A DNA stretch of 35,815 nucleotides, taken from Acidobacteriota bacterium (GTDB lineage Bacteria > Acidobacteriota > UBA6911 > RPQK01 > DATIPO01). How positions within the stretch are numbered: the first letter of the stretch is position 1; every line of letters begins with the position of its first letter. The stretch is from NCBI GenBank assembly GCA_035471785.1, contig DATIPQ010000074.1, forward strand, positions 1 through 35,815, written 5' to 3'. The notes beneath the pieces are model-generated. The model was given only the letters and a program-made list of their open reading frames with translations. It did not search any database and had not been told where the DNA came from. Both the position numbers and the translations under genes were made by a program. Positions 16,590-25,245 of this stretch are shown here, in pieces.

Positions 16590-16861
16590 CAGGCTAGAGT
16601 GACGATGGCTTCGTAGACCGAGTAGGCCAGGCGGTGGACAGCCAAGGCCTGCACGTCCCGGCTGGGGTCCTCAGGCTTGGGGAAGTCTTCTAGGACCGCC
16701 TCCAAATAGGAGATGGCGGCTTTGTCCGGGGGACTTCCTCCTTGCGTGAATTGGAGCACGGCGTGCTCAAGTTGATCGGCCCCTTGGCAAAGGCGCAGCC
16801 AACGGGCTCCCAGAGGTTCGCTGGAGGGCGGGGGGTCGGATGGGAGACTGTCGTCGCTCAC
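16589..16861 (-). CDS. small hypothetical protein coupled to rsmD
   Basis: This 90-residue acidic protein starts with a Pro/Ser-rich tail (about 1-16). A helical segment follows (ARWLRLCQGADQLEHAVLQF), and the C-terminus is KAAISYLEAVLEDF to HRLAYSVYEAIVTLA. I do not recognise a family. The stop overlaps the rsmD start (TGATG), so the two proteins are made from one message. No signal peptide or membrane helix is visible. The 174 bp between this gene and the divergent nucleotidyltransferase show no clear promoter. Confidence 0.65.
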   Translation of the reverse strand: MSDDSLPSDPPPSSEPLGARWLRLCQGADQLEHAVLQFTQGGSPPDKAAISYLEAVLEDFPKPEDPSRDVQALAVHRLAYSVYEAIVTLA

Positions 16862-17035
16862 GAGGGTCCTCTCCTAGGTCGCTTGCTGGTGGCAGAAGAG
16901 AAGCTCCTGGCCCAAGGCGGCCAAGGGCTGGGAAAAGCCTATCACAGCAGGAGGCTCATGGCAGCAAGCTCCCCGCCCGGCCCGGAGGCTGGGCGGTCCC
17001 TGTGACCTTTGAAGGCGTTCATCCGAGGTGCTAGC

Positions 17036-18088
17036 ATGACAAACGTGACCAAGGCGCTGATCCTGCTCGGAGGCGACAGCGGTGAACTGCTGCCACTGAC
17101 CGCTCATACTCCCAAGCCGTTGTTGCCGGTCGGGAATCTGCCCCTGTTGCTTTTCCAGCTTCAACGCCTCAAGGACGCGGGCGTCACCGAGGTCGTTCTC
17201 AGCCTCTCCTATTTTCCACGCAAGATCCGGTCCATGCTTGAGGACGGCAGCCGTTTCGGCATGCTCGTCCGTTATCGGGTTGAAGACCAGCCCATGGGCA
17301 CAGCCGGCGCCGTCAAGTTGGCCGAGACGATTCTGGAAGGCACCACCCTGGTTCTCAACGGCGACGTGCTCATCGAACGTCCGCTGCAAGAGTTGCTGAA
17401 GCGCCACGCCCGGCGCAAATCGGCTCTGACCATCGGCACTTGCCGGGTCACCAACCCGCAGGCCTATGGCATCGTGGAGGTGGACGCCAAGAAGCGCGTC
17501 AGCGGATTCGTCGAGCGTCCACGGGGAAAACAGGTCCGAACCAACCGCATCAATGCCGGACTCTACATCCTTGAGCCCGAAGTCCTGGGGCGGATTCCCG
17601 AGGGTCGGGCCTGCTTCTTCGAAACCGATGTCTTCCCGGCTCTGCTGGAAGAGGGGAAGGTCGAGATGCATGCCCTGGACGTGGGGCAGGATTGGCTGGA
17701 AATCACCCGTCCGGCTGCCTACCTGCAATCCAACATGGACTTCCTGGACGGCAAGATCGCCCCTCCCCGCTTCGCGGCTTTCCAGCGGACCCACCACAAG
17801 CCCCGCCATGAGTCCGGCCAGGTCGACGAGTTCTCGCGGGTAGACGAGAAGTGCGTGCTCAAGAAGGACGTGCGCGTGGTGCACTCGGTGATCGGCGCCA
17901 ACTGCCGGCTCGAGGAGGGGGCCTTCATCCGCAACTCCGTGCTCTGGCCTGGCTGCCGCATCCAAAGAGAGGCCGTGGTTTCCGGCGCCGTATTGGGCCG
18001 CGGCTGCCAAATCGGCGAACGCGCGTTCGTCAGAGCCGGAGCCATCCTGGGCGACAAGACATCCGTCAGCGCCTATTCCCGCCTCTAG
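17036..18088 (+). CDS. NDP-sugar nucleotidyltransferase homologue with left-handed beta-helix C-terminus
   Basis: The 350-residue protein has a nucleotidyltransferase domain (about 1-240). It includes PKPLLPVGNLPLL, LNGDVLIERPL (metal-binding Asp), AYGIVEVD, GFVERP and NAGLYILEPEVL. Hexapeptide repeats of an LbH fold follow (about 265-345). This is the layout of mannose-1-phosphate guanylyltransferase/GlmU-like enzymes. The nucleotide-binding loop is degenerate, reading GGDSGELLPLT where GGxGTRLRPLT is expected: the key Arg is Glu. The usual WLDIGTP reads WLEITRP. It may therefore be a weak or regulatory paralogue. The ATG at 17036 is chosen because GAGGTG precedes it by five bases; a TTG nine codons upstream is less likely. 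Confidence 0.82.
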   Translation: MTNVTKALILLGGDSGELLPLTAHTPKPLLPVGNLPLLLFQLQRLKDAGVTEVVLSLSYFPRKIRSMLEDGSRFGMLVRYRVEDQPMGTAGAVKLAETILEGTTLVLNGDVLIERPLQELLKRHARRKSALTIGTCRVTNPQAYGIVEVDAKKRVSGFVERPRGKQVRTNRINAGLYILEPEVLGRIPEGRACFFETDVFPALLEEGKVEMHALDVGQDWLEITRPAAYLQSNMDFLDGKIAPPRFAAFQRTHHKPRHESGQVDEFSRVDEKCVLKKDVRVVHSVIGANCRLEEGAFIRNSVLWPGCRIQREAVVSGAVLGRGCQIGERAFVRAGAILGDKTSVSAYSRL

Positions 18089-18107
18089 CCCTTCTGTGGT
18101 CCGCGGC

Positions 18108-19031
18108 TCAAAACGGAATGGGTTCACCAAGGGTCGATGTGAGCTGGGCGTAGAGGGATTGGAGGCGCCGGGTGAGAGGCCCTATGGATCCGTCTCCGAT
18201 TTGACGTCCGTCGACATCCAGGACCGGACTCAACTCGCCCATGGTGCCGGTGGTGAACATCTCGTCAGCCCGGTAGACCTCGGCCAGCGAAATATTGAGC
18301 TCCTGCAGGGGGATCTCCTCACGGCGGGCGATCTCCATGACGACTCCGCGGGTGATGCCGGGAAGGCAACTGTCGGCGTGGGGCGTGAGCAAGATCCCCT
18401 TCTTGACCAGGAAGACGTTGGTGGCATTGGTCTCCGAAACGAAGCCCTGAATGTCGAGCATGAGGGCGTCGTCGGCGCCGGCGTGGTTGGCCTCGATCTT
18501 GGCCAGGATGTTGTTGATGAGGTTGTTGTGGTGGATCTTGGAGTCGAGGCATTGAGGGGTGTTGCGCCGCACCGCTGAGGTGATCAGGCGGATTCCGGCA
18601 CGGTCATAGACGGGTTCCTTCCATTCCGCCAGCACGATCAGGCAGGGGCCGTACTGGTTGAAATGAGGATTCATCCCCGAGGTGACTTTGCGTCCTCTTG
18701 TCAGGGTCAGGCGTATGTGGGCGCCGTCGCGCATCCCATTGGCCTTCAAGGTGGCGAAAATGGCCTGCTTGACTTCGTCGCGCGAAGGCAAGTCGGTGAA
18801 GGCCATGATGCGGGCGGAGTCGAAGAGGCGGTCGAGGTGGGCGTCGAGTTGAAAGATGCGTCCATCGTAGACGCGCAGGCCTTCCCACACCGCGTCGCCT
18901 CCCTGCACCGAACTGTCGAAGACCGAGACCTTGGCCTCTTGGCGCGGCAGCAGTTCTCCTCCCACATGCACCAGGATCTCGGCATTGCGGGCATCGGGCA
19001 GTTGGGGTTGGGTGCGTTTTTCAGTTGTCAT
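18108..19031 (-). CDS. class IV (branched-chain/D-amino acid type) PLP aminotransferase
   Basis: This 307-residue fold-type IV aminotransferase has the PLP-binding Lys165 in LDSKIHHNN. Glu200, in GFVSETNATNVF, is the residue that pairs with the pyridine nitrogen. The phosphate-binding LPGITRG is at about 223-229 and TGTMGELSP lies near the end. The N-terminal GGDAVWEGLRVYDGRIF matches IlvE-like enzymes. Branched-chain aminotransferase is the most likely activity. Aminodeoxychorismate lyase is less likely and D-amino acid transaminase cannot be excluded. GGAG sits five bases before the ATG. The gene is convergent with the nucleotidyltransferase (19 bp between stops). Confidence 0.88.
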   Translation of the reverse strand: MTTEKRTQPQLPDARNAEILVHVGGELLPRQEAKVSVFDSSVQGGDAVWEGLRVYDGRIFQLDAHLDRLFDSARIMAFTDLPSRDEVKQAIFATLKANGMRDGAHIRLTLTRGRKVTSGMNPHFNQYGPCLIVLAEWKEPVYDRAGIRLITSAVRRNTPQCLDSKIHHNNLINNILAKIEANHAGADDALMLDIQGFVSETNATNVFLVKKGILLTPHADSCLPGITRGVVMEIARREEIPLQELNISLAEVYRADEMFTTGTMGELSPVLDVDGRQIGDGSIGPLTRRLQSLYAQLTSTLGEPIPF

Positions 19032-19049
19032 CGCGACTCCAAGAGCGAC

Positions 19050-19078
19050 AGGATAGCCGTCTCAAGGGAGTCTGCCAA
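19050..19078 (-). promoter_or_regulatory. candidate sigma-70 promoter of the aminotransferase gene
   Basis: On the minus strand, TTGGCA (19073-19078, 5 of 6), a 17-bp spacer and TATCCT (19050-19055, 4 of 6). The predicted start lies about 12 bases before the ATG, giving a very short leader. Confidence 0.4.
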
Positions 19079-19111
19079 GCCCGGATCGCGGGCACATCGA
19101 GAAAGAGTGAC

Positions 19112-19166
19112 GCAAAAAATTGGCGACCATACGTTCCCGTGACGATAGCGTAACGGTGGTTTTTGC
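19112..19166. terminator. long inverted repeat, possible bidirectional terminator
   Basis: Arms GCAAAAA (19112-19118) and TTTTTGC (19160-19166) enclose a second imperfect stem (CCATACGTT with AACGGTGG). On either strand this makes a GC-containing stem near a T-run, as in rho-independent terminators. The position would stop the minus-strand oxidoreductase/acyltransferase operon before it reads into the aminotransferase gene. Confidence 0.4.
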
Positions 19167-19417
19167 ATGCTTGTCCTGCGAATCGGGCCTCCGGCATCGA
19201 GATGCTGATGTGGAGCCGGTCCAACCGATTGAAACGCAAGTTGTCGGCTCATGATTGGCCGGCTTGACGCGGGTTGGTCCTCCCCCCTTTTGCGGCTCCC
19301 CGGTTGCTCCATGCCGATGGACCGCGATGGTTCTTTGCCGGCCTTTGACGAAAGAAAGATTCCCCAGCTTTCCTGAGAATGGAGGCCGGCAAAGGGCCCT
19401 AATCTGACTTGGACCCT

Positions 19418-21049
19418 TCATCGCCAAATCGACCTTCGCGCCTTGAGCAGACGCTGCACCTCCTCCTGCATGCGGTCGCGCACTTGGATGCTGATGCGGC
19501 GCACGACCGTGGGGTCATCGGCGGCAGAAGGGCCGTATTCCTTCTGGACCTGCTGGAGGGGCAGGAAGCGGGTATGCCACTTGGAGGGCAAGGGAAGCGG
19601 CAGCAGAGGGAAGGTGGGAGTGATCGGCAGGTAGGGCCACTCGGTGAAACGCCGGAACCACTTCCAGTCGACCCGGCCCAGGATGGGGAAAATCTCAGCG
19701 CTTCCGGCGGTGACCACCGGCAGGATGGGAGCTTGGTTGCGCAGGGCCATGCGTACGAAGTCGCTGCGTCCGAAGCGTCCCAGGCTGTAGGCGTCGCGGT
19801 AAGGGGTGAAGGCTCCTTGGATGCCCTCCGGATAGACGCCCAGGATCTCGTCCTTCTGCAGCACCCAGTCGGCATTGGCGTGATTGGCCGGGATGCCTCC
19901 CAGTTTGGTCATGAAATTGGCCAGCCCCGGAAACTTGACCAGAGAAGGATGGACCAGAAAGCGCGGGCAGCGTCCTGTTTGCTGCACCAGCCCGTGCATG
20001 AGCATGACTCCGTCAAAGGGCATGAAACCCCGATGGACGCCCACCAGCACGGCGCGTCCCCGGCGGGGCACGTTTTCCCATCCGCTTTCTTCGACACGCC
20101 AATAGAAGTCGTGCAGAAAGCGCAGCAGGGTGCGTCCGTAGGCCTCTACGTAGTCGAGGTCGAGTCCGAATCGGTCGTAGCTCGGAGCCGGCTGGGGCGA
20201 CCCGATCAAGTCGAACACCGTCTGGGCCGAGGTGCGCCTGGGCTGAAAGCCGAGCCGGCGGCGGGCCTCATCTCCGCTGGCCATGAAGGGATGGCGCAGG
20301 TACTCCGTCCAACCCGGGTGAGCGGCCAGTCCCAGCCTCGACAGCAGGCGGCGGGCGGGGCGCTGGACGGAGACCGGAAGGGGCAAGCGGCGGGAGCCGG
20401 TTGCCGAGAGCGCGTCGCGCAAGGGAATGGCTCCGCCGGGGACGATATTGAAAGTTCCTCCGCGGCGGCTCTCGAGCACCTTGAGCAGCGCGTCAGCCAA
20501 GTCCTCCGGGTGGAGGAACTGCATGACGGGATTGTAGCCCAGCGGCGTGACCGCCAGTCCCGAAGAGCAGAGATCGCCAAAGGGACCTTGGCCGGCGCGG
20601 CCCAGAAGGGGGGCCGCACGCAGTACGCACAACCTGGACGGATCGGCCCAAGCCTCCACCACGCGGGTCTCGTACTCCGTCCAGCAGCGGGCGGGCCCCG
20701 GCATGGGACGCGCAGTCCTGTAGTCTTCGCCCACGTATCCGGGATGGTGGTGGCTGGGCGGGTAGATGAAGGTGGAGGAGATGAGGATGAGTCGCTCGAC
20801 GCCTTTCTCGAACGCTCTTCTTGCCAGCTTGACGGCCTGGCTCGGGGTAAGCTCCCAGTCCAGTTCTGAGGAGAGGCGGGGAACCAGGATCAGGGTTGAC
20901 GGGGGCTGGGCCGCGAGGGAGCCCTGGGCCTGGAGTGGAGGGAGCAGGCGGGAGCTGATTCCCCTGGACCCGAGGAGGTCGCGGAGGACCTCGGCGCAGG
21001 TTCGGCGTCGGCCCACGATGAGGACGGTATCGATGGGAAGTCCGGTCAT
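19418..21049 (-). CDS. pseudo-SDR (NAD-epimerase-like) fused to PlsC-like acyltransferase
   Basis: This 543-residue two-domain protein has an N-terminal half (about 1-285) that follows the extended SDR/epimerase order: VLIVG, LILISSTFIYPP, VLRAAPLLG, FLHPEDLADALL, GGTFNIVPGG. However, the glycine-rich nucleotide loop reads VGRRRTC and no YxxxK is seen, so catalysis is doubtful. The C-terminal half (about 305-535) is a glycerolipid-type acyltransferase: HRGFMPFD (His339, Asp346) is the active-site motif of the HxxxxPxD subgroup and YPEG (406-409) the acceptor motif. It would move an acyl chain from CoA or ACP to an alcohol. Its ATG overlaps the upstream stop as ATGA. The same frame stays open upstream of the ATG, but that is antisense-like shadow within the FAD gene. 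Confidence 0.85.
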   Translation of the reverse strand: MTGLPIDTVLIVGRRRTCAEVLRDLLGSRGISSRLLPPLQAQGSLAAQPPSTLILVPRLSSELDWELTPSQAVKLARRAFEKGVERLILISSTFIYPPSHHHPGYVGEDYRTARPMPGPARCWTEYETRVVEAWADPSRLCVLRAAPLLGRAGQGPFGDLCSSGLAVTPLGYNPVMQFLHPEDLADALLKVLESRRGGTFNIVPGGAIPLRDALSATGSRRLPLPVSVQRPARRLLSRLGLAAHPGWTEYLRHPFMASGDEARRRLGFQPRRTSAQTVFDLIGSPQPAPSYDRFGLDLDYVEAYGRTLLRFLHDFYWRVEESGWENVPRRGRAVLVGVHRGFMPFDGVMLMHGLVQQTGRCPRFLVHPSLVKFPGLANFMTKLGGIPANHANADWVLQKDEILGVYPEGIQGAFTPYRDAYSLGRFGRSDFVRMALRNQAPILPVVTAGSAEIFPILGRVDWKWFRRFTEWPYLPITPTFPLLPLPLPSKWHTRFLPLQQVQKEYGPSAADDPTVVRRISIQVRDRMQEEVQRLLKARRSIWR

Positions 21050-22740
21050 CCTCTTCCTGGTTCCCCGCCGGACTGGGGAGAGGGGCGCGGACGCGGCGAT
21101 TGTCCCGGCCGCGGCGATGCACTGCGTCCGGCATCCTCCAGCGCCATCTGGACGGCCCGCTGGGCTGAGATGATGACGGGCGTGATTCCGCCGCCGGGCT
21201 GAGTCCAATGTCCGGCGAAATAAAGCCCATCGACCGGGCCGCGCAGTCCCGGACGTTCCTGCGCCAGTTGGTCGGGAGCCATCTCCCATCCCAGCATGGC
21301 GCCCTTTTGATTGAGCGTGTAGCGGAAGCTGGTGTCCGAGGTGGCCGTCAATGCCACTTCGATGTGCTTGTGGATGCCCGGCCAGACCCGCTCCAGTTGC
21401 CCGCACACCCAGTTCTGGAAGTCGAGCTTGCGGCGAGTCCAGGGCCCTTTCGCCAATCCGCTTTTCTCGCCGGGAGGACCGGCCGGCTGGCCGTTGCCTT
21501 GCTCTCGCCTCATCTCCAGGATCTGCCGGCAAGCTCCCTGGCGCCACACCGAATCGCGGGGGGGCGAGTCTCCCGCGCTGATGCTCCGGTAGTCCTCGTC
21601 GATGACCTTCTGCACGATGAGGATGTGGCGATCCGGCTTGCACAGCGAGGGATCGTAGAGGGTGGGAACGAAGAGCTTGAAACGGAAGCCGTTGCGGGCC
21701 AGTGTTTCGGGGTCCCACACGTCCCAATAATAACCGTGGATGGCCTGCAGGCGCTCCCGGCTGGCGCCCTTGAGTCCGATGTGGGTCAGGTAGCAGGGGA
21801 CGCTGGTGCGCAGTCCGCTCACCAGGTCGGCCAGCCGGTCGGGGACCCAGCGGGAATCGAGCAACTCGTCCATTAGCAGGCGCAGGTCTCCGTTGTAGAG
21901 CACCCGCGGGGTGCTGACCCGGTGGACGGTCTGTTGGCGTCCGGTCACGGTTTCGATGCCGGTGACGCGGCCCTCTTCCACCTCGATGCGCCGCACCCGG
22001 CTGCTCATGAGGATGTCGCCGCCCATCTCCTCTACCCGCAGGGCCAGCGCGTCGGCAAAACGCTGCGATCCGCCCAGCGGATAGTAGTTGCCCAAAAAGT
22101 AGGCCAGCCGCAGCATGCAGTCGAAGACATAGGAGGTGCGAGTGGGGGGCGAACCCCAGTGGGCGCTGTCGGCGCAGAGCAGCAGTTTGAGGCGCTTGTC
22201 CTGAAAGTGGCGGTCCAGGGCCTGGGCCAGGGTCTCTTCCTGGAAATGCTTCAGATGAGGCGATTGGCGCCAGCGGAAGTACTGCACCAGTCCGTACATG
22301 TAGAGCCTTCGCACCTCGGCGAAGAAAGCGTCCAACGAGTGAGCTTCCTGAGGAAAACGCTCTTTCAGGCGGCGCAGGTAGAGGTCGAAGTCGGCGGGAA
22401 CCTGAAAGGAGCTTCCGTCGGGAAAGTGGAAGTGGTCGACGGGGTCCATGGCCACCCACTGGCAGTCGACCTTCAAATCCTTCATGAGCTTGCCGGTGAC
22501 GGTGCCGGGATTGCCAAGCAGCGGATAGAAGTGGGTGCCGGCGTCGAAGGTGTAGCCCATGCGGCGGAAGGTGCTGCAATACCCGCCCACCATGTAGTGC
22601 TGCTCAACCAGCAGGACGCTCAGTCCGGCCTCGGCCAGCAGTGCGGCGCCCACCAGTCCCGCCACGCCGGCCCCCACCACCACCGCGTCGTAGCGTTTTT
22701 TGGGGTCATCGTTCCGCAGTCCTCTGAAGAGGCGCGCCAT
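21046..22740 (-). CDS. NAD(P)/FAD-dependent oxidoreductase, phytoene-desaturase/retinol-saturase-like
   Basis: This 564-residue flavoprotein has a Rossmann FAD motif GAGVAG at 23-28, followed by the CrtI-like VLLVEQHYMVGGYCSTF and FDAGTHFYP. A mid-protein PLGGSQRFADALALRVEEMGGDI is typical of the superfamily. The C-terminal FAD motif is GLYFAGHWTQPGGGITPVIISAQRAV. Related enzymes desaturate, saturate or isomerise polyene or isoprenoid chains. The substrate here is unknown, and no phytoene synthase is nearby. AAAGGA a few bases upstream supports the ATG at 22740; the longer frame above it overlaps the intergenic palindrome and is unlikely. It is translationally coupled to the acyltransferase fusion and divergent from the CRTAC1 operon. 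Confidence 0.87.
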   Translation of the reverse strand: MARLFRGLRNDDPKKRYDAVVVGAGVAGLVGAALLAEAGLSVLLVEQHYMVGGYCSTFRRMGYTFDAGTHFYPLLGNPGTVTGKLMKDLKVDCQWVAMDPVDHFHFPDGSSFQVPADFDLYLRRLKERFPQEAHSLDAFFAEVRRLYMYGLVQYFRWRQSPHLKHFQEETLAQALDRHFQDKRLKLLLCADSAHWGSPPTRTSYVFDCMLRLAYFLGNYYPLGGSQRFADALALRVEEMGGDILMSSRVRRIEVEEGRVTGIETVTGRQQTVHRVSTPRVLYNGDLRLLMDELLDSRWVPDRLADLVSGLRTSVPCYLTHIGLKGASRERLQAIHGYYWDVWDPETLARNGFRFKLFVPTLYDPSLCKPDRHILIVQKVIDEDYRSISAGDSPPRDSVWRQGACRQILEMRREQGNGQPAGPPGEKSGLAKGPWTRRKLDFQNWVCGQLERVWPGIHKHIEVALTATSDTSFRYTLNQKGAMLGWEMAPDQLAQERPGLRGPVDGLYFAGHWTQPGGGITPVIISAQRAVQMALEDAGRSASPRPGQSPRPRPSPQSGGEPGRG

Positions 22741-22799
22741 GAATTCCTTTCCAGGGAGGCTGTTGCATTTCGCTCTCCCGGTAGGGTAGCCTAAAAGAG

Positions 22800-22815
22800 T
22801 GTTGGCGAGCCAACA
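22800..22815. promoter_or_regulatory. 16-bp perfect palindrome in the divergent intergenic region (candidate operator)
   Basis: TGTTGGC-GA-GCCAACA has seven-base perfect arms around a two-base centre. It sits in the 93-bp gap between the FAD gene and the first CRTAC1 gene, where one dimeric repressor could control both directions. No clear -35/-10 pair was found around it. Confidence 0.55.
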
Positions 22816-22833
22816 TTTCGTGTGCAAGATCCT

Positions 22834-25245
22834 ATGAGCCGTCGGAAGCGTTTACTGCTCTCCGTTGTCGTGATTCTGCTCGCTTCCTTCGCCGCTCTTA
22901 CCCTCACTGACCGGCGCGGACGGGCCTTCCTGGCGGACGGAAGGGCCATCATCTCTTCGCTGCAAGTCTTCCAGGACGCACTGCGTTCGCGCGACGGCCA
23001 GGCCCTCGCGCGCCGCTTTTCCCCTGATTTCAGCGGAACGGTCCCTGATGCCTGGGGCCGGTCGCCGGCAACGGATTCGCCCCTGACCATGCAGGAGTTG
23101 CCGCCGCCTCCGCGTGTCGTAGACCGCCCACAAGCCGTGCAGTCCTGGCTCAGCTACCTGTCGGCACTGCAAGTCGAGGACATCCGCATCAACCTGCACC
23201 GCATCGAAGAGCGGTCCGCCTTGTGGACGGCCACCGTCCGCATCGCCGTCTCAGGGACGGTGCTTTCCGACGGATCGCGCCTGCAGGACACCATGATGTG
23301 GCGCCTGCGTTTTCGTCCCCGCGCCGATTCGGCGGCTGCCTCCAGCGGTGTTGTTGAAGCCGCCGGCGGGCGTCCCGACCATCGGGGAACGGGCCACGCT
23401 TCATCCCAGCGCGCGGGGCCGGTGGTGACCTCCGCCGAGTGGGTAGAGGGCGTACGCACCCGCAGTCCGGCTCTCCTGTTCAGTGACGTGGCGGCCGCCT
23501 CCGGCACCGATTTCCGCCACCGCATCTATCCGCCCTTCCTGGAAGCCGGCTTGGCTTTCCCCATGATCCGCTACGGTCCCGGCGGCATCACGGCCGCGGA
23601 CTACGACAAGGACGGCCACATCGACCTCCTCTTTCCCGACGGCGTGCACTTGCGACTGATGCGCAACCTCGGCGACGGCACCTTCCAGGACGTTACCGAG
23701 TCGGCCGGCCTGAGCGGACTCGACGGCGTCAGCGTGGCTCTCTTCGCCGACCTCGACAACGACGGGCGGCGCGACCTCTTCGTCAGCCGCACCTTCAGTC
23801 CCAATCAGGTCTTCCGCAACCTCGGCGACGGCACCTTCCAGGACCTGACGGCCGATTCGGGACTGGGCCAGGACTGCTGCACCACGGCGGCCTCCATGGC
23901 CGACATCGACGGCGACGGCGACCTCGACGTCTACGTCGGACGCTACATCGACCCCCGCCGGGACATCCCCACCTTCCTGTACGCTCGCAACGGCGAGGCC
24001 AACCGCCTCTACCGCAACGAGGGCCGATTCCGCTTCACCGACATCACCGGCGAGGCCGGCGTGGGCGATAAGGGACTGTGCCTGGGGACGGTCTTCGGCG
24101 ACTACGACGACGACGGCGATCCCGACCTCTACGTGGTCAACGACTTCGGACGCAACACCCTCTACCGCAACCTGGGCGGCGGACGCTTTGCCGACGTCAC
24201 CACCGAGTCGGGCGCCCTGGCCTACGGCGCGGGCATGAACGCCACCCTGGCCGACTACGACAACGATCAGCACCTCGATCTCTACGTCACCAACATCCGC
24301 TCCGACTTCGCCTGGATGGCCGAGGCGCCCACCGTGTGGGCCCATTTCGTCAACAGGCTGCGCACCGGATACTTGTTCGGCGAGCTGCCCATCTACTGGG
24401 AAATCGCCTCCCAGAGCGGACTCGACCCTCTCCCCGTCTTCCAGCAGATGTCCTGGGGCAACACCTTGCTGCGCAATCGCGGTAACGGCACCTTCGAGGA
24501 CGTGACCTGGCGGGCCCGCGCCAATCCGCCCGGATGGTTCTGGGGCAACGCGGCGGGCGATCTCGACAACGACGGGGACCTCGATTTCTACGCCGCCAAC
24601 GGCTGGATTTACGGGCGTCCCGGCACCGAGATCGAACTCGACTTCCTGGCCGACTCCATCTACCGTCCCGAACGCTTCAAGAGCGGCGCTCTCTTTGATC
24701 CCGACCGCTTCCAGGGCCGTTCCTGGCACGGATACCAGCGCAACCGCCTGCTCTGGAACCAGGGCGACGGCACCTTCCGCGAGGTCGGATATGCCAGCGG
24801 CGCCGGACTGTTGCTCAACAGCCGCGGAGTGGCCGCAGCCGACTTCCTCAACCGGGGACGCCTCGATTTGGCCGTGGCGGCTTGCGACGACCGTCACGCC
24901 TTGCTGCGCAACCGCTACCCGGCCGGTCGCTGGATACAGGTACAATTAGAGGGCAGGCGCTCCAACCGCGATGCGGTGGGAGCCCGCATCGTGCTGCGGG
25001 CAGGCGGACAGATTCAGATGCGCGAGGTGGTGCTGGGCGACGGCTATGGGTCGCAAAATCCCCTGCGCCAGCACTTCGGCATCGGGTCGGCTGAGCGCAT
25101 CGACCGGCTCACCGTCCTCTGGCCCGCTTCCGGCCTGCGCCAGCAATTCAGCGGATTGGCCGCCAACCAACTCGTCCACGTCGTGGAAGGCAAGGGCGGA
25201 GAACTCGACACGGACACAGCCAAAGGGAAGGGAGATCGTCCATGA
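22834..25245 (+). CDS. CRTAC1 family protein: N-terminal NTF2-like region, FG-GAP/VCBS repeats, ASPIC/UnbV
   Basis: The 803-residue protein starts with a membrane anchor or signal (LLLSVVVILLASFAAL). An NTF2/SnoaL-like region follows at about 40-165 (FQDALRSRDGQALARRFSPDF). A beta-propeller of FG-GAP repeats carries Ca-binding-like loops such as DYDKDGHID (from about 256), DLDNDGRRD, DIDGDGDLD, DYDDDGDPD and DLDNDGDLD. The C-terminus is an ASPIC/UnbV domain (NRDAVGARIVL, REVVLGDGYGSQN). It is presumably exported and binds calcium; the ligand is unknown. A GTG four codons upstream (22822) is an alternative start, and neither has a clear ribosome-binding site. Its stop overlaps the next ATG as ATGA. 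Confidence 0.87.
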   Translation: MSRRKRLLLSVVVILLASFAALTLTDRRGRAFLADGRAIISSLQVFQDALRSRDGQALARRFSPDFSGTVPDAWGRSPATDSPLTMQELPPPPRVVDRPQAVQSWLSYLSALQVEDIRINLHRIEERSALWTATVRIAVSGTVLSDGSRLQDTMMWRLRFRPRADSAAASSGVVEAAGGRPDHRGTGHASSQRAGPVVTSAEWVEGVRTRSPALLFSDVAAASGTDFRHRIYPPFLEAGLAFPMIRYGPGGITAADYDKDGHIDLLFPDGVHLRLMRNLGDGTFQDVTESAGLSGLDGVSVALFADLDNDGRRDLFVSRTFSPNQVFRNLGDGTFQDLTADSGLGQDCCTTAASMADIDGDGDLDVYVGRYIDPRRDIPTFLYARNGEANRLYRNEGRFRFTDITGEAGVGDKGLCLGTVFGDYDDDGDPDLYVVNDFGRNTLYRNLGGGRFADVTTESGALAYGAGMNATLADYDNDQHLDLYVTNIRSDFAWMAEAPTVWAHFVNRLRTGYLFGELPIYWEIASQSGLDPLPVFQQMSWGNTLLRNRGNGTFEDVTWRARANPPGWFWGNAAGDLDNDGDLDFYAANGWIYGRPGTEIELDFLADSIYRPERFKSGALFDPDRFQGRSWHGYQRNRLLWNQGDGTFREVGYASGAGLLLNSRGVAAADFLNRGRLDLAVAACDDRHALLRNRYPAGRWIQVQLEGRRSNRDAVGARIVLRAGGQIQMREVVLGDGYGSQNPLRQHFGIGSAERIDRLTVLWPASGLRQQFSGLAANQLVHVVEGKGGELDTDTAKGKGDRP

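Larger units (their letters stand above)
19032..19417. other. 386-bp intergenic region without a gene
   Basis: No plausible coding frame was seen on either strand. It contains the aminotransferase promoter, the 19112-19166 stem and a nested hairpin. The outer arms of that hairpin, TTTGCCGGCCT (19334-19344) and AGGCCGGCAAA (19383-19393), are perfect. Inside them GAAAG (19354-19358) pairs with CTTTC (19368-19372). The hairpin lacks a T-run, so it may protect the 3' end of the upstream minus-strand transcript or be part of a structured RNA. Confidence 0.6.

Noticed and set aside
21050-22579. Upstream extension of the pseudo-SDR/acyltransferase frame to about 1053 residues
   Set aside because: The extension lies wholly inside the FAD oxidoreductase gene in another frame. 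Protein-like sequence begins only at the ATG that overlaps the FAD gene's stop.
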